A stretch of DNA of 64,000 nt, from assembly GCA_010672585.1 (NCBI GenBank), contig JAAHGF010000006.1, forward strand, positions 242,635 to 306,634, written 5' to 3'. Below, piece by piece: positions 45,055-54,168 of the stretch. The DNA comes from Okeania sp. SIO1I7 (GTDB lineage: Bacteria > Cyanobacteriota > Cyanobacteriia > Cyanobacteriales > Microcoleaceae). The notes under the pieces were generated by a model. It did no database searches, was not told the origin of the DNA, and saw only the letters and a list, made by a program, of their open reading frames with translations. How positions within the stretch are numbered: the first letter of the stretch is position 1; the number at the start of each line of letters is the position of its first letter. The position numbers and the translations under genes were made by a program.

Positions 45055-47073
45055 ATGTCTACAAAAGAATTTATTTTAAGATTTATTCGGCGTTATCCTT
45101 TCCACATAATAGGAAATATTATATTAGGTTTTGCCGGAGGATTATTTAATGGAGTTAATACAGCCCTAATAGTACCTATACTACTGCAAATTTCTGGGCA
45201 AGAAATTGAACTGAAGGGTTCTCCACCTATAATTAAGTTTTTATTATCTCCTTTTGACGGAGTTCCAGAAAAGTATCGTCTTGTGGTGATGCTTTTAGCA
45301 GTGATATTAACTATTGTTCTGAAAAATTTAACCACATATTTAAAGAGTTTGTTATCAGTAGCTTTTACTCGTAGCCTCACAAATAGTATTAAATCCGAAA
45401 TGATCCAAACATTAATGGATAGCGATTTAGACTTCTTCACGAAAGTAAAAGTAGGAGATTTAACAAAACGTTTAGGCTCAGATACAGCTCAATGTACGCA
45501 AACTATTAATGCTTATATTAATCTAGTAACTCAATTAATAACTATTTCATTATTTGTCAGTATACTAATTTCTATCTCTTGGCAGCTTACTTTAATTTCT
45601 ACTCTATTGGTAACTTTAATAGCAGGTATTAATCAATTATTTATCCGTCGTTCAAAGAAATATGGAGCTTTATTGAACCGGGAACAAAAAACTTATGCCA
45701 TCAAAGTAATTGAAACTCTCAGTGGTATCCGGTTAATTAAATCAGTAAGTAGCGAAAATAGAGAGTATAAACAGTTAAGAAAATTAATGCTGTCCTTAGA
45801 AAATATAGCACTGAAAGCCAAAATGAATTCAGCATTAATCCCACCAGTTAATGAAGTGACCAGCATAATTACGGTAATCAGTATTTTATTATTAGGTAGA
45901 ACTTTATTTGCCGATCAAGTCGCAAACCTCTCTACTATCCTACTTACCTATCTTTTAGTTCTATTTCGTTTACTGCCAATGATATCAGGAATTAATGGTA
46001 CCCGTAATCAAATTGCCAAAGGGTCTGCTAGTTTTGATATGGCTGTAGACTTATGGAGAAGAGATAATAAACCAATTATGAAACCTGGTTCAATACCTTT
46101 TCAAAAAGTTAGGAGGAAAATTCATTTTAATAAAATTTCTTTCTCTTATCCAGGTAACAGTAATTTAGTCCTCAAAAATGTTGATGTATCTGTACCTAAA
46201 GGTAAAACCTTAGCATTAGTGGGAGGTTCGGGAGCAGGTAAGTCAACATTTGCTGACCTACTACCAAGATTTTATGACCCTATCTCTGGTTCCATTACCA
46301 TAGATGGCATTGACTTGCGTGAGTTTGATATTACCAGTCTCAGAAGAAAAACAGGTATTGTTAGTCAAACTACTCATTTATTCAACGACACAGTCAGAAA
46401 TAATATTTTTTATGCTCGTCCTGATGCCACAGAAGATGAAATGATTCAAGCAACCAAACAAGCTAATGCTTATGATTTTATTATGGAATTGCCAAAGCAA
46501 TGGGAGACAGAAATAGGCGATCGCGGTGTTATGCTTTCGGGAGGCCAACGTCAACGGTTAGCTATTGCTAGGGCATTATTGCAAGATCCAGAAATATTAA
46601 TCTTAGACGAGGCCACAAGTGCCCTTGATACTGTTTCTGAGCGTTTGGTGCAGGAGGCCATCGATAAATTAAGTCGAGACCGAACAGTTTTAGTTATTGC
46701 CCACCGTCTCTCAACAATTCAAAATGCAGACCAGATAGCTGTTTTAGAGCGTGGAGAATTAGTGGAAATTGGCACTCATTTAGAACTTCTACAAAAAGAA
46801 GATGGTTACTATCGCCGTCTCTATTCTATACAGTTTGGCGACCAATCTAAGGCAGATAGTTATATTGACCACCAACTTTTGACTAAAGCTTCTTATGAAG
46901 CTCGTGGTTCTCTCAATCAAATTATTGGTTCTTTAAGACTATTAGCTGATGAAATAGTTGATACACCCGAAGAACAAACAGAACTTACTGAGGAAGCTTT
47001 TCAGTCTGCAATTTCTTTGTTAAGAACCCTAGAAATATTTGAAAATCAAATGGTAAACAAGAAGAAAGCTTAA
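45055..47073 (+). CDS. ABC exporter, fused permease-ATPase (HepA/MsbA-like) with C-terminal extension
   Basis: The 672-residue half-transporter has a six-helix exporter domain (residues 1-320) and a nucleotide-binding domain (about 355-590) with Walker A VGGSGAGKSTFADLL, signature LSGGQRQRLAIARALL and Walker B ILILDEATSALD. It resembles HepA/MsbA-type lipid or glycan exporters. About 75 residues follow the ATPase: SYEARGSLNQIIGSLRLLADEIVD and then LTEEAFQSAISLLRTLEIF. These look like the helical dimerization part of a histidine kinase with the histidine replaced by tyrosine. The AAAGGAAAA site supports the ATG start. Partner: the upstream GT4 gene. Confidence 0.9.
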   Translation: MSTKEFILRFIRRYPFHIIGNIILGFAGGLFNGVNTALIVPILLQISGQEIELKGSPPIIKFLLSPFDGVPEKYRLVVMLLAVILTIVLKNLTTYLKSLLSVAFTRSLTNSIKSEMIQTLMDSDLDFFTKVKVGDLTKRLGSDTAQCTQTINAYINLVTQLITISLFVSILISISWQLTLISTLLVTLIAGINQLFIRRSKKYGALLNREQKTYAIKVIETLSGIRLIKSVSSENREYKQLRKLMLSLENIALKAKMNSALIPPVNEVTSIITVISILLLGRTLFADQVANLSTILLTYLLVLFRLLPMISGINGTRNQIAKGSASFDMAVDLWRRDNKPIMKPGSIPFQKVRRKIHFNKISFSYPGNSNLVLKNVDVSVPKGKTLALVGGSGAGKSTFADLLPRFYDPISGSITIDGIDLREFDITSLRRKTGIVSQTTHLFNDTVRNNIFYARPDATEDEMIQATKQANAYDFIMELPKQWETEIGDRGVMLSGGQRQRLAIARALLQDPEILILDEATSALDTVSERLVQEAIDKLSRDRTVLVIAHRLSTIQNADQIAVLERGELVEIGTHLELLQKEDGYYRRLYSIQFGDQSKADSYIDHQLLTKASYEARGSLNQIIGSLRLLADEIVDTPEEQTELTEEAFQSAISLLRTLEIFENQMVNKKKA

Positions 47074-47210
47074 CGATAAAATTTTTCTTGGTTCAATTAT
47101 TATTATATAAATACACTTGAAGAGTATTTAATAATTAATAATTTTTGAGTTAGTATATCGAAAATTAGTTAATTTTATAGAACAAAGTTTGTCATACCAA
47201 AACATTAAAC

Positions 47211-48092
47211 TTAGTTTGATTGCCCTAGTTTTTCCAATATCCACTTTTGCAAAATAGGATTGACTAATTCCGGTGCTTCATCTTGAGGACAATGACCAAC
47301 ATTAGGTAAAGGAATAAACTTTTCTACTGTTTCAAACTTAGCAAATTCCTTTGCCAATTCAATATTTTCCCAGGGGTCTTCTTCTCCCCATAAAATTAGA
47401 GCCGGACATGGTAATATTGGCAATAAATCTTCTGGTAAAGGTCCTTGGGAATAACCAGTAAAAGCTACAAAAACATCAACTGCTCCCTCATCTTTTGCTG
47501 GTGTTAAAAGTATATCTATTAATTCATCAGTAACAGCTTCGGAACGTTTATAAGCTTGCAACAATACTCGCCTGACTGTTTTCTTTGTTGCTAACTGATT
47601 AAAAAATATTTGACTTATCCACTTGACTTTTAGCACTTTTTGTACTAAATACGCCCCTTGACTACGATACCAAGGAAGAGTAGCTCTTTTCCGTTCGTGC
47701 AAAAGTCGCAAAGAACAATTGATAATTCCTATACCCAAAGAAATATCTGGATAATCCACTGCCGCCTGCATCACCGCAATACAACCAACAGAATTTCCGA
47801 CAAGAAAAGCAGGGGTGCCAACTATTTCTCTACAGAAATCAGAAATTTGTTGACTCCAGGTTTCAAATGTATAGGTAACATCTTTGCTTGGAGTTGGTTT
47901 AGCTGAAGCACCAAAACCAAGTAAGTCAATAGCATAACAGCGACAACTGGTAGCTAGTACAGGGATATTTTTGCGCCAGTGTCCCCAGGAAGCACCAAAA
48001 CCATGTACTAATACTACAGAAGGGCCTTTTTCTCCTTGGCTTTGGTAGCAAATAGGCCAACCTCGCCATATCCAAGTTTTAGTGGTAGTCAT
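47211..48092 (-). CDS. Alpha/beta-fold hydrolase
   Basis: The 293-residue enzyme has the alpha/beta hydrolase landmarks. The oxyanion loop is LVHGFGASWGHW near residue 29, and the nucleophile elbow LVGNSVGCIAVMQAA carries Ser near residue 100. An acid lies in ILWGEEDPWE near 235, and the catalytic histidine in NVGHCPQDEAPE near 265. The substrate is unknown; similar cyanobacterial proteins are annotated near pheophytinase or esterase families. It is transcribed towards the exporter gene's 3' end. Confidence 0.9.
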   Translation of the reverse strand: MTTTKTWIWRGWPICYQSQGEKGPSVVLVHGFGASWGHWRKNIPVLATSCRCYAIDLLGFGASAKPTPSKDVTYTFETWSQQISDFCREIVGTPAFLVGNSVGCIAVMQAAVDYPDISLGIGIINCSLRLLHERKRATLPWYRSQGAYLVQKVLKVKWISQIFFNQLATKKTVRRVLLQAYKRSEAVTDELIDILLTPAKDEGAVDVFVAFTGYSQGPLPEDLLPILPCPALILWGEEDPWENIELAKEFAKFETVEKFIPLPNVGHCPQDEAPELVNPILQKWILEKLGQSN

Positions 48093-49295
48093 CAGATTTA
48101 AGATGTATTTATCATTAAGTTTGATTATTTTACCTGAATTTACCTTGAGGAATTTTCTGTAGTTTGCGATCTAATAATAATTTTCATCTTCAACCTTCAG
48201 GACTTACACATTTTTCCGACAAAACGCTATATATACCATAGTGCTATAGTTTTTATCTACTATATATAGTACCTTTGCGTAAGTCCTGACCTTGAAAAAA
48301 TGAGTAATTTATCTCAATAATTATCTTCTAAATTAGATTCATTATTCGATTATTTTACCTGAATTTACCTTGAGGAATTTTCTGTAGTTTGCGATCTAAT
48401 AATAATTTTCATCTTCAACCTTCAGGACTTACGCATTTTTCCGACAAAACGCTATATATACCATAGTGCTATAGTTTTTATCTACTATATATAGTACCTT
48501 TGCGTAAGTCCTGACCTTGAAAAAATGAGTAATTTATCTCAATAATTATCTTCTAAATTAGATTCATTATTCGATTATTTTACCTGAATTTACCTTGAGG
48601 ACTTTTCTGTAGTTTGCGATCTAATAATAATTTTCATCTTCAACCTTCAGGACTTACGCATTTTTCCGACAAAAACGCTATATATACCATAGTGCTATAG
48701 TTTTTATCTACTATATATAGTACCTTTGCGTAAGTCCTGACCTTGAAAAAATGAGTAATTTATCTCAATAATTATCTTCTAAATTAGATTCATTATTTGT
48801 TGATATATATAGCGTTTCTCAAGTTACTGAGGTACAGTTGTTTTTCTTATTTTCTATTACCTATTTCCCGAATTATACAATTTATGAATAGTAATGCTAT
48901 GTTTGATTAGCATCTCCCTATATCACCATTACAAATAAAAGATATATAGCAAGCTTTTTGAGATTTGGTATTACTACTCCCTACTCCCTAAAACAAACAA
49001 ATTTTGTATCTCACACTTCTTGGGAATTCCTGTAGCAATCATTAGTTGTGTAGAAAATATCTACAGCATTAATAAATAGTAGGAATAGTTTTAGAGCTTT
49101 TATATAAAATAAATTTTTATATTAGCATTGTGATTTTTATACTTATAGTTTTACTTTGTTGTCAAGTATAATTACCATTAATCATTAATATGAAAAACTT
49201 TATAATATTCTAAACTGAAAATTTACAATAACCATAACCATTAAAATTTTGCTAAATGTTAAATTATTCAACTCTAGAATACTAAAATATTAAAA
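48093..49295. other. Intergenic region, 1.2 kb, mostly a tandem array
   Basis: A 225-bp unit tandemly repeated three times (48123-48797) fills the first half; each unit contains a family 3 hairpin element. The rest is AT-rich with no gene seen. Confidence 0.6.
48123..48797. repeat. Tandem array, three copies of a 225-bp unit carrying 89-bp hairpin elements
   Basis: The units begin GATTATTTTACC at 48123, 48348 and 48573, exactly 225 bases apart, and are nearly identical. Each includes AGGACTTACGCA...TGCGTAAGTCCT (48199-48287, 48424-48512, 48649-48738), the same family 3 hairpin as at 5482. The first copy has one changed base in the left end (ACACA for ACGCA). The array thus arose by duplication of a unit that had already acquired the element. 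Confidence 0.9.
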
Positions 49296-50207
49296 ATGTC
49301 AGCAACTTACCCTACATCAACCCTACCATTTATCGGTTCAGAAATTGAACCAGACTACACCACTGCCAAAGTAGCAATTTTACCAATTCCTTATGAAGCA
49401 ACTACCACTTATAGAAGGGGTTGTGTTAATGGTCCATCAGCAATATTAGATGCGTCTCAACAGTTAGAATGTTATGACGAAGAATTAGACCGGGAAACTG
49501 GTTTAGAAGTTGGCATATATACCCACGAATCTATAGCAGATACTGGTAATGGAAAAAAAATTTTACCATTAGATATGCTAAAAGTAACCCAAGAAACAGT
49601 AGAAAAATTAGTGAATGATGGAAAATTTGTCATTGCTATAGGTGGGGAACATAGTATTACAAATGGGATTGTTAAAGCTTATCAAAAAATATATTTGGAT
49701 GAAAAATTCACAGTAATTCAAATAGATGCTCATGGGGATTTACGTTATGAATATGAAGGTTCAATATATAACCATGCCTGCGTAATGCGACGGATAATTG
49801 AAATGGGATTACCAACAATACAAATCGGTATTCGGGCAATTTGCAAAGAGGAAGCAGATTTAATCAAAGAGAAAAATCTTACAGTTTTTCGTGCAAGAGA
49901 AATAGCTATTCAGCCAGATTGGATAGAGAGAGCGATCGCTAGTATTCAGACTCAACGAGTTTTTTTAACAATAGATTTAGATGGAATTGACCCAACATTA
50001 ATTCCTGGAGTTGGTACGCCAGAACCGGGTGGAATAAATTGGTATTCTTTAACTGCATTTTTGCGGAAATTATTTGAATTACACGAAGTAATAGGTTGTG
50101 ACATTATGGAGTTAGCTCCGATAGTGGATTCTGTAGTATCTGAGTTTACAGCAGCTAAATTAATCTATAAACTTATGGGGTATCAGGCATTAGCTCAAGG
50201 CTGGTAA
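49296..50207 (+). CDS. speB: Agmatinase (ureohydrolase)
   Basis: This 303-residue enzyme hydrolyses agmatine to putrescine and urea, or a related guanidino compound. The manganese/nickel ligands are seen in IGGEHSITNGIV near residue 116, QIDAHGDLRYEYEG near 142, and LTIDLDGIDPTLIPGVGTPEPGG near 226. The C-terminus CDIMELAPIVDSVVSEFTAAK is normal. Some cyanobacterial relatives act on guanidine, so the substrate is not certain. It is followed by the peroxiredoxin-like gene by 65 bases. Confidence 0.93.
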   Translation: MSATYPTSTLPFIGSEIEPDYTTAKVAILPIPYEATTTYRRGCVNGPSAILDASQQLECYDEELDRETGLEVGIYTHESIADTGNGKKILPLDMLKVTQETVEKLVNDGKFVIAIGGEHSITNGIVKAYQKIYLDEKFTVIQIDAHGDLRYEYEGSIYNHACVMRRIIEMGLPTIQIGIRAICKEEADLIKEKNLTVFRAREIAIQPDWIERAIASIQTQRVFLTIDLDGIDPTLIPGVGTPEPGGINWYSLTAFLRKLFELHEVIGCDIMELAPIVDSVVSEFTAAKLIYKLMGYQALAQGW

Positions 50208-50272
50208 AAATATGGGATATTATAGAAAAATATTTGTTCTAAGTAAGGGAATTTTTTACAGGTAATAGAGAT

Positions 50273-50842
50273 ATGAGTTCGACAGAAATGACAGGAACAG
50301 AAATTGATAATTATGCTCCAGATTTTGAATTGCCAGGAGTAGATGGTGAGGTTCATCATTTAGCAAGATATTTAGAAACTTTTAAAGTAGTTTGTGTGAT
50401 ATTTTTGAGCAATCAATGCCCAGAAGTAGATTTATATATTGAACGCATTAAGCAACTACAAAAATATTTTCAAAACCAAGGAGTAATCATAATTGGAATG
50501 AATGCTAATGATGCGATGATTTCTCCCACAGATAGTTTTGAAAAAATGAAAGAATTTGCAGCAAATAATCAACTAAATTTTCCCTATATTCGGGATGTAA
50601 CTCAAGATGTAGCAGAAAGCTTTGGGGTTGACAAAACACCCGAGGCTTTTTTATTGGATCGGGAAGGTAAGTTACGATATCGTGGTCTAATAGACGATAA
50701 TGTTAATCAGCCAGAAGCAGTAAAAATTGCTTATTTACATCAGGCAATTGCCCAACTTCTTCAAGATGAAGAAGTAACCAAATCTTACACAGAAGTCGTT
50801 GGTTGCTCAATTAAATGGCGTTGTTCAACAATGAATAATTAA
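50273..50842 (+). CDS. Peroxiredoxin-like redoxin (AhpC/TSA family)
   Basis: The 189-residue protein has a thioredoxin fold of the AhpC/TSA redoxin superfamily. The start APDFELPGVDGEVHHLARYL is followed by FLSNQCPEVDLYIERI, where Cys at about 46 is in the position of the peroxidatic cysteine. The SFGVDKTPEAFLLDREG cis-proline region is near residue 120. A CSIKW tail adds a late cysteine near 183. It likely reduces peroxides or thiols. It is downstream of speB, perhaps in one transcript. Confidence 0.85.
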   Translation: MSSTEMTGTEIDNYAPDFELPGVDGEVHHLARYLETFKVVCVIFLSNQCPEVDLYIERIKQLQKYFQNQGVIIIGMNANDAMISPTDSFEKMKEFAANNQLNFPYIRDVTQDVAESFGVDKTPEAFLLDREGKLRYRGLIDDNVNQPEAVKIAYLHQAIAQLLQDEEVTKSYTEVVGCSIKWRCSTMNN

Positions 50843-51459
50843 TAATGAATAATTAATAATTACCGAATAATTAATAATGAATAATTAAATAATTCAGGTT
50901 TAAAGCCTCTCCTTTTAAGGGGAAAAAAGTAGTCGAGAGATGGCGAGGTCTCCTCGCTGTCCGACCATCGACCAAGATAAGAAATAATATTTCCTTATAT
51001 TCAATCAAAGACGGTTTTAACCAGAGGTAATTATCAATTATCCATTATCAATTATCAATTGTTGATAGTTTCACTCCCACAGGAAATTTATATGAATCTG
51101 CCAAGAATGATGAAATTTATAGCGCGTAGTGCTAGGGACTAGGGAAGAAGAAAAAACGAGTACATAAGAATTAAGATAACTGCTATATTCTATACTTCAA
51201 AGAAACACCTCAATTCTCACATCTGATTCGGTGATTGCTATATTAGACATATCTAATAATAAAAAATCAAATCAATTATCACACATAAATCATCAATTAT
51301 TTCTCCCTACTCCCTACTCCCTACTCCCTATTTTTTAGAGAAGTCTATTATTCTATGTAACTTCTTATAAATTTATTATCAAGAATAAAATAGTGGAAAA
51401 AAGCCGATCGACTGGTATCGTATTGTGGAAGCAACTTTAGTTGAGAAAAGACTCACAGT
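50843..51459. repeat. Intergenic region with heptamer repeats
   Basis: A composite block at about 50828-51062 contains TAATTAATAATTAC and TTATCAATTATCC heptamers around an interior with the TCTCCTTTTAAGGGGA hairpin. TCCCTACTCCCTACTCC simple repeats lie near 51300. No gene is seen. The pyrH promoter must be at its end. Confidence 0.55.
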
Positions 51460-52182
51460 ATGGGGACAGTTGATCAACGGGTTTTGCTGAAATTGAGCGG
51501 CGAATCCTTGATGGGAAGTCTGGGCTATGGCATAGATCCGGCAGTAGTCCAAGGAATTGCTCAAGAAGTGGCCGAAGTAGTGGCCACAGGAATTCAAATG
51601 GCAATTGTTGTTGGGGGCGGTAATATTTTTAGAGGTGTAAAAGCAGCCTCAAAAGGAATGGACCGAGCAACAGCAGATTATGTTGGTATGATTGCCACTG
51701 TGATGAATGCCATTACCTTACAAGATGCCCTCGAACAAGCAGGAGTACCGACAAGAGTCCAAACAGCGATCGCTATGCAAGAAGTAGCCGAACCTTACAT
51801 TCGCCGTCGAGCCATTCGCCATCTGGAAAAAGGCCGAGTGGTAGTTTTTGGCGCAGGTTCTGGTAATCCATTTTTTACCACTGATACTACTGCCGCTCTC
51901 AGAGCAGCAGAAATTGACGCAGAGGTAATTTATAAAGCCACTAAAGTTGATGGGGTCTATGATTCTGATCCAGAAAAGAATCCACAGGCCAAACTATATG
52001 AGTCCCTAACTTATGGGGAAGTATTAAGACAAGACTTACGGGTAATGGACAGTACGGCGATCGCCCTTTGCAAAGAAAATAATATCCCGATTATTGTATT
52101 TAATCTTTCGGTTACGGGTAATATTCGTAAAGCCGTTATGGGAGAAAAAATTGGAACTATCGTCAGAGGTTTTGATGAATGA
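51460..52182 (+). CDS. pyrH: UMP kinase PyrH
   Basis: The 240-residue UMP kinase makes UDP from UMP and ATP. It shows the family features: [12 protein letters not shown] near the start, the [13 protein letters not shown] motif near residue 47, [23 protein letters not shown] near residue 128, and [12 protein letters not shown] near residue 162. It is intact. Its TGA overlaps the frr start by 4 bases (ATGA), so the two are coupled as in most bacteria. Confidence 0.97.
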   Translation: MGTVDQRVLLKLSGESLMGSLGYGIDPAVVQGIAQEVAEVVATGIQMAIVVGGGNIFRGVKAASKGMDRATADYVGMIATVMNAITLQDALEQAGVPTRVQTAIAMQEVAEPYIRRRAIRHLEKGRVVVFGAGSGNPFFTTDTTAALRAAEIDAEVIYKATKVDGVYDSDPEKNPQAKLYESLTYGEVLRQDLRVMDSTAIALCKENNIPIIVFNLSVTGNIRKAVMGEKIGTIVRGFDE

Positions 52183-52727
52183 ATATAGAAGAAGCTGAAA
52201 AGAAAATGAAAAAAGCAGTTGAAGCTACTCAAAGTTCCTTCAACACAATTAGAACTGGAAGAGCTAATGCTTCTCTTTTAGACAGAGTAATAGTTGAATA
52301 TTATGGAGTTCCAACTCCACTCAAATCTATGGCAAATATTGGCATCCCAGATGCTAGTACTATTACTATTCAACCTTTTGATAAAAGTAGTCTGAGCTTA
52401 ATTGAAAAAGCAATTAATATGTCAGATGTTGGTTTAACTCCCAACAATGACGGTTCTATTGTACGGCTAAATATTCCCCCACTCACAAGTGAACGTCGTC
52501 AGGAAATGGTCAAGTTAGCAGCTAAACTGGCTGAAGAAGGGAAAGTTTCTGTCCGCAATATTCGTCGTGATGCTGTAGATTCAGTTCGTAAACAAGAAAA
52601 AAATAGCGATCTTTCTAAAGATGAATCACGAGATTTGCAAGACAAAATTCAAAAGAAGACAGATAAATACGTAGCAAAAATAGATGAGTTATTAGCTGCT
52701 AAAGAGAAAGATATTACTACAGTTTAA
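52179..52727 (+). CDS. frr: Ribosome recycling factor
   Basis: This 182-residue ribosome recycling factor splits the post-termination ribosome with EF-G. It shows the normal start with the [23 protein letters not shown] motif near residue 22. The [19 protein letters not shown] block is near residue 104, followed by [12 protein letters not shown]. The length is standard. It overlaps pyrH by four bases. A TnpB element follows directly after its stop. Confidence 0.97.
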   Translation: MNIEEAEKKMKKAVEATQSSFNTIRTGRANASLLDRVIVEYYGVPTPLKSMANIGIPDASTITIQPFDKSSLSLIEKAINMSDVGLTPNNDGSIVRLNIPPLTSERRQEMVKLAAKLAEEGKVSVRNIRRDAVDSVRKQEKNSDLSKDESRDLQDKIQKKTDKYVAKIDELLAAKEKDITTV

Positions 52728-52739
52728 CCCAATGTCGCA

Positions 52740-52775
52740 AGAATTCCCCACCCTATAGAGGGATGGGGATGAATT
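52740..52775. other. Left-end hairpin of the upstream TnpB element
   Basis: The region GAATTCCCCACCCTATAGAGGGATGGGGATGAATT folds as CCCCA and TGGGG arms with an inner CCCT/AGGG stem. It lies 13 bases after frr and is a candidate left terminal hairpin of the IS200/IS605-type element that carries the first tnpB gene. Confidence 0.5.
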
Positions 52776-52865
52776 GCCACCAGTGGATAATCTGCAGGAG
52801 CGACCACTTTGAGCAAATCTTGTGCCATAATAATTTATTGTCAACCTGAGCTTTTTTGTCAAATT

Positions 52866-54095
52866 TTGTACAGAGCCATCAAAGTTAGAATTTACCCATC
52901 ATCAGAGCAATCCCAAAAACTAACTCAAGTCATGGGGTGTGCTAGATGGTGGTGGAATTATGCTTTAAACCTGTGCAATGAAACTTATCAACAAACAGGC
53001 AAAGGATTAAGCCAAGTTGCTCTAAATCAAGTTTTGCCCAAGCTTAAAAAATCTGAAGAAACTGGATGGTTGAAAGAATGTTATTCTCAAGTTTTGCAGT
53101 CAACAACCCTCAACTTAACCAAGGCATTTAAGAACTTTTTTGAAAAAAGGGCTAAGTATCCGAGATTCAAATTTTATCATGGGAAACAATGCTGTCAATA
53201 TACTCAAAACTGTCAAGTAGTTGAAAATGGAGTGAAAATCCCCCAAGTCGGGGTAATTAAAGCCTCAATTCATAGATTGTTTGACGGTCAATTAAAAACT
53301 GTAACTATTACTAAAACACCCACTCGAAAGTATTATGCCTCATTATTGTTCGACACTGAACAAGAAACTTCTGAAGTGGTGTTAACTGGTAAGGTTGTTG
53401 GTATCTATCTGGGATTAAAAGATTTCTGTATTACCCATGATGGTAGTAAAACTGCAAAATATGCTAACCCGAAATACCATCAAAAACATCAGAAAAACTT
53501 AGCCAGAAAACAAGCTAAATTAGCTCGTAAGAAAAAAGGAAGTATTTCAAGACAAAAAGCACGCAAGCTAGTGGCTAGAATTCACGAACGTATTAGTAAT
53601 ACCCGTCAAGACTTTCTACACAAATTATCCAGAAAAATAGTCAATGATAATCAGGTAGTAGTCGTTGAGAATTTGAACATCAAGGGTATGGTTTGTAATC
53701 ATAAACTAGCTAAAGCAATATCTGATGTCGGATGGGGAAGATTTGTCAATTTCCTTGACTATAAACTACAACAAAAAGGTTGTTTGTTAGTAGAAATTGA
53801 CAGATGGTTTCCTAGTTCTAAAACTTGCTGTAATTGTCTTTACCAAATGTCAGAAATGCCATTAGATATGAGAGAATGGAATTGTCCCAGTTGTGGCACA
53901 CACCATGATCGGGATGAAAATGCCAGTAAAAATATTAGAACAGAAGGCATCAGACAATTATCGGTCTTGGGAACCAGGACTGCTGCTGTTCGCGCAGCGT
54001 CCCGTAGGGAAGGAGGGGAAGTAAGACCAAAAGGTGGACGTAAGTCTGTCTTGAGGCATTCCCCTGTGAGTAAAGATGCCCCAACTTCAGTCTAG
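52866..54095 (+). CDS. tnpB: TnpB-like protein lacking the RuvC-I aspartate
   Basis: The 409-residue product (TTG start at 52866, where the conserved YRAIKVRIYPSSEQSQ begins; other starts further upstream encode unrelated residues) is a TnpB/IS200-IS605 OrfB protein. RuvC-II VVVENLNIKGM keeps its glutamate. The zinc finger CCNCLYQ then CPSCG and RuvC-III HHDRDENASKNI keep their key residues. RuvC-I is GIYLGLKDF instead of GIDLG: a TAT codon at 53406-53408 (residue 181) replaces GAT. The enzyme should not cut DNA. The rest of the frame is intact. A terminal hairpin follows the stop. No tnpA is seen. Confidence 0.9.
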   Translation: MYRAIKVRIYPSSEQSQKLTQVMGCARWWWNYALNLCNETYQQTGKGLSQVALNQVLPKLKKSEETGWLKECYSQVLQSTTLNLTKAFKNFFEKRAKYPRFKFYHGKQCCQYTQNCQVVENGVKIPQVGVIKASIHRLFDGQLKTVTITKTPTRKYYASLLFDTEQETSEVVLTGKVVGIYLGLKDFCITHDGSKTAKYANPKYHQKHQKNLARKQAKLARKKKGSISRQKARKLVARIHERISNTRQDFLHKLSRKIVNDNQVVVVENLNIKGMVCNHKLAKAISDVGWGRFVNFLDYKLQQKGCLLVEIDRWFPSSKTCCNCLYQMSEMPLDMREWNCPSCGTHHDRDENASKNIRTEGIRQLSVLGTRTAAVRAASRREGGEVRPKGGRKSVLRHSPVSKDAPTSV

Positions 54096-54115
54096 CAAGT
54101 TGGGGTAGTTCACCT
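54060..54115 (+). ncRNA. Right end of the TnpB element: probable reRNA/omega RNA 3' end
   Basis: GCCCCAACTTCAGTCTAGCA is followed by AGTTGGGGTAGTTCAC, a stem-loop of CCCCAACT with AGTTGGGG at the 3' edge of the tnpB gene. This is the usual position of the guide RNA scaffold end, with the guide beginning after TAGTTCAC (about 54113). The upstream RNA limits cannot be set by eye. Confidence 0.5.
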
Positions 54116-54168
54116 TTTTCCAATTCGACGAATTATTAAAAATCAAGTTATCTAAAAAATTAGAAAAA

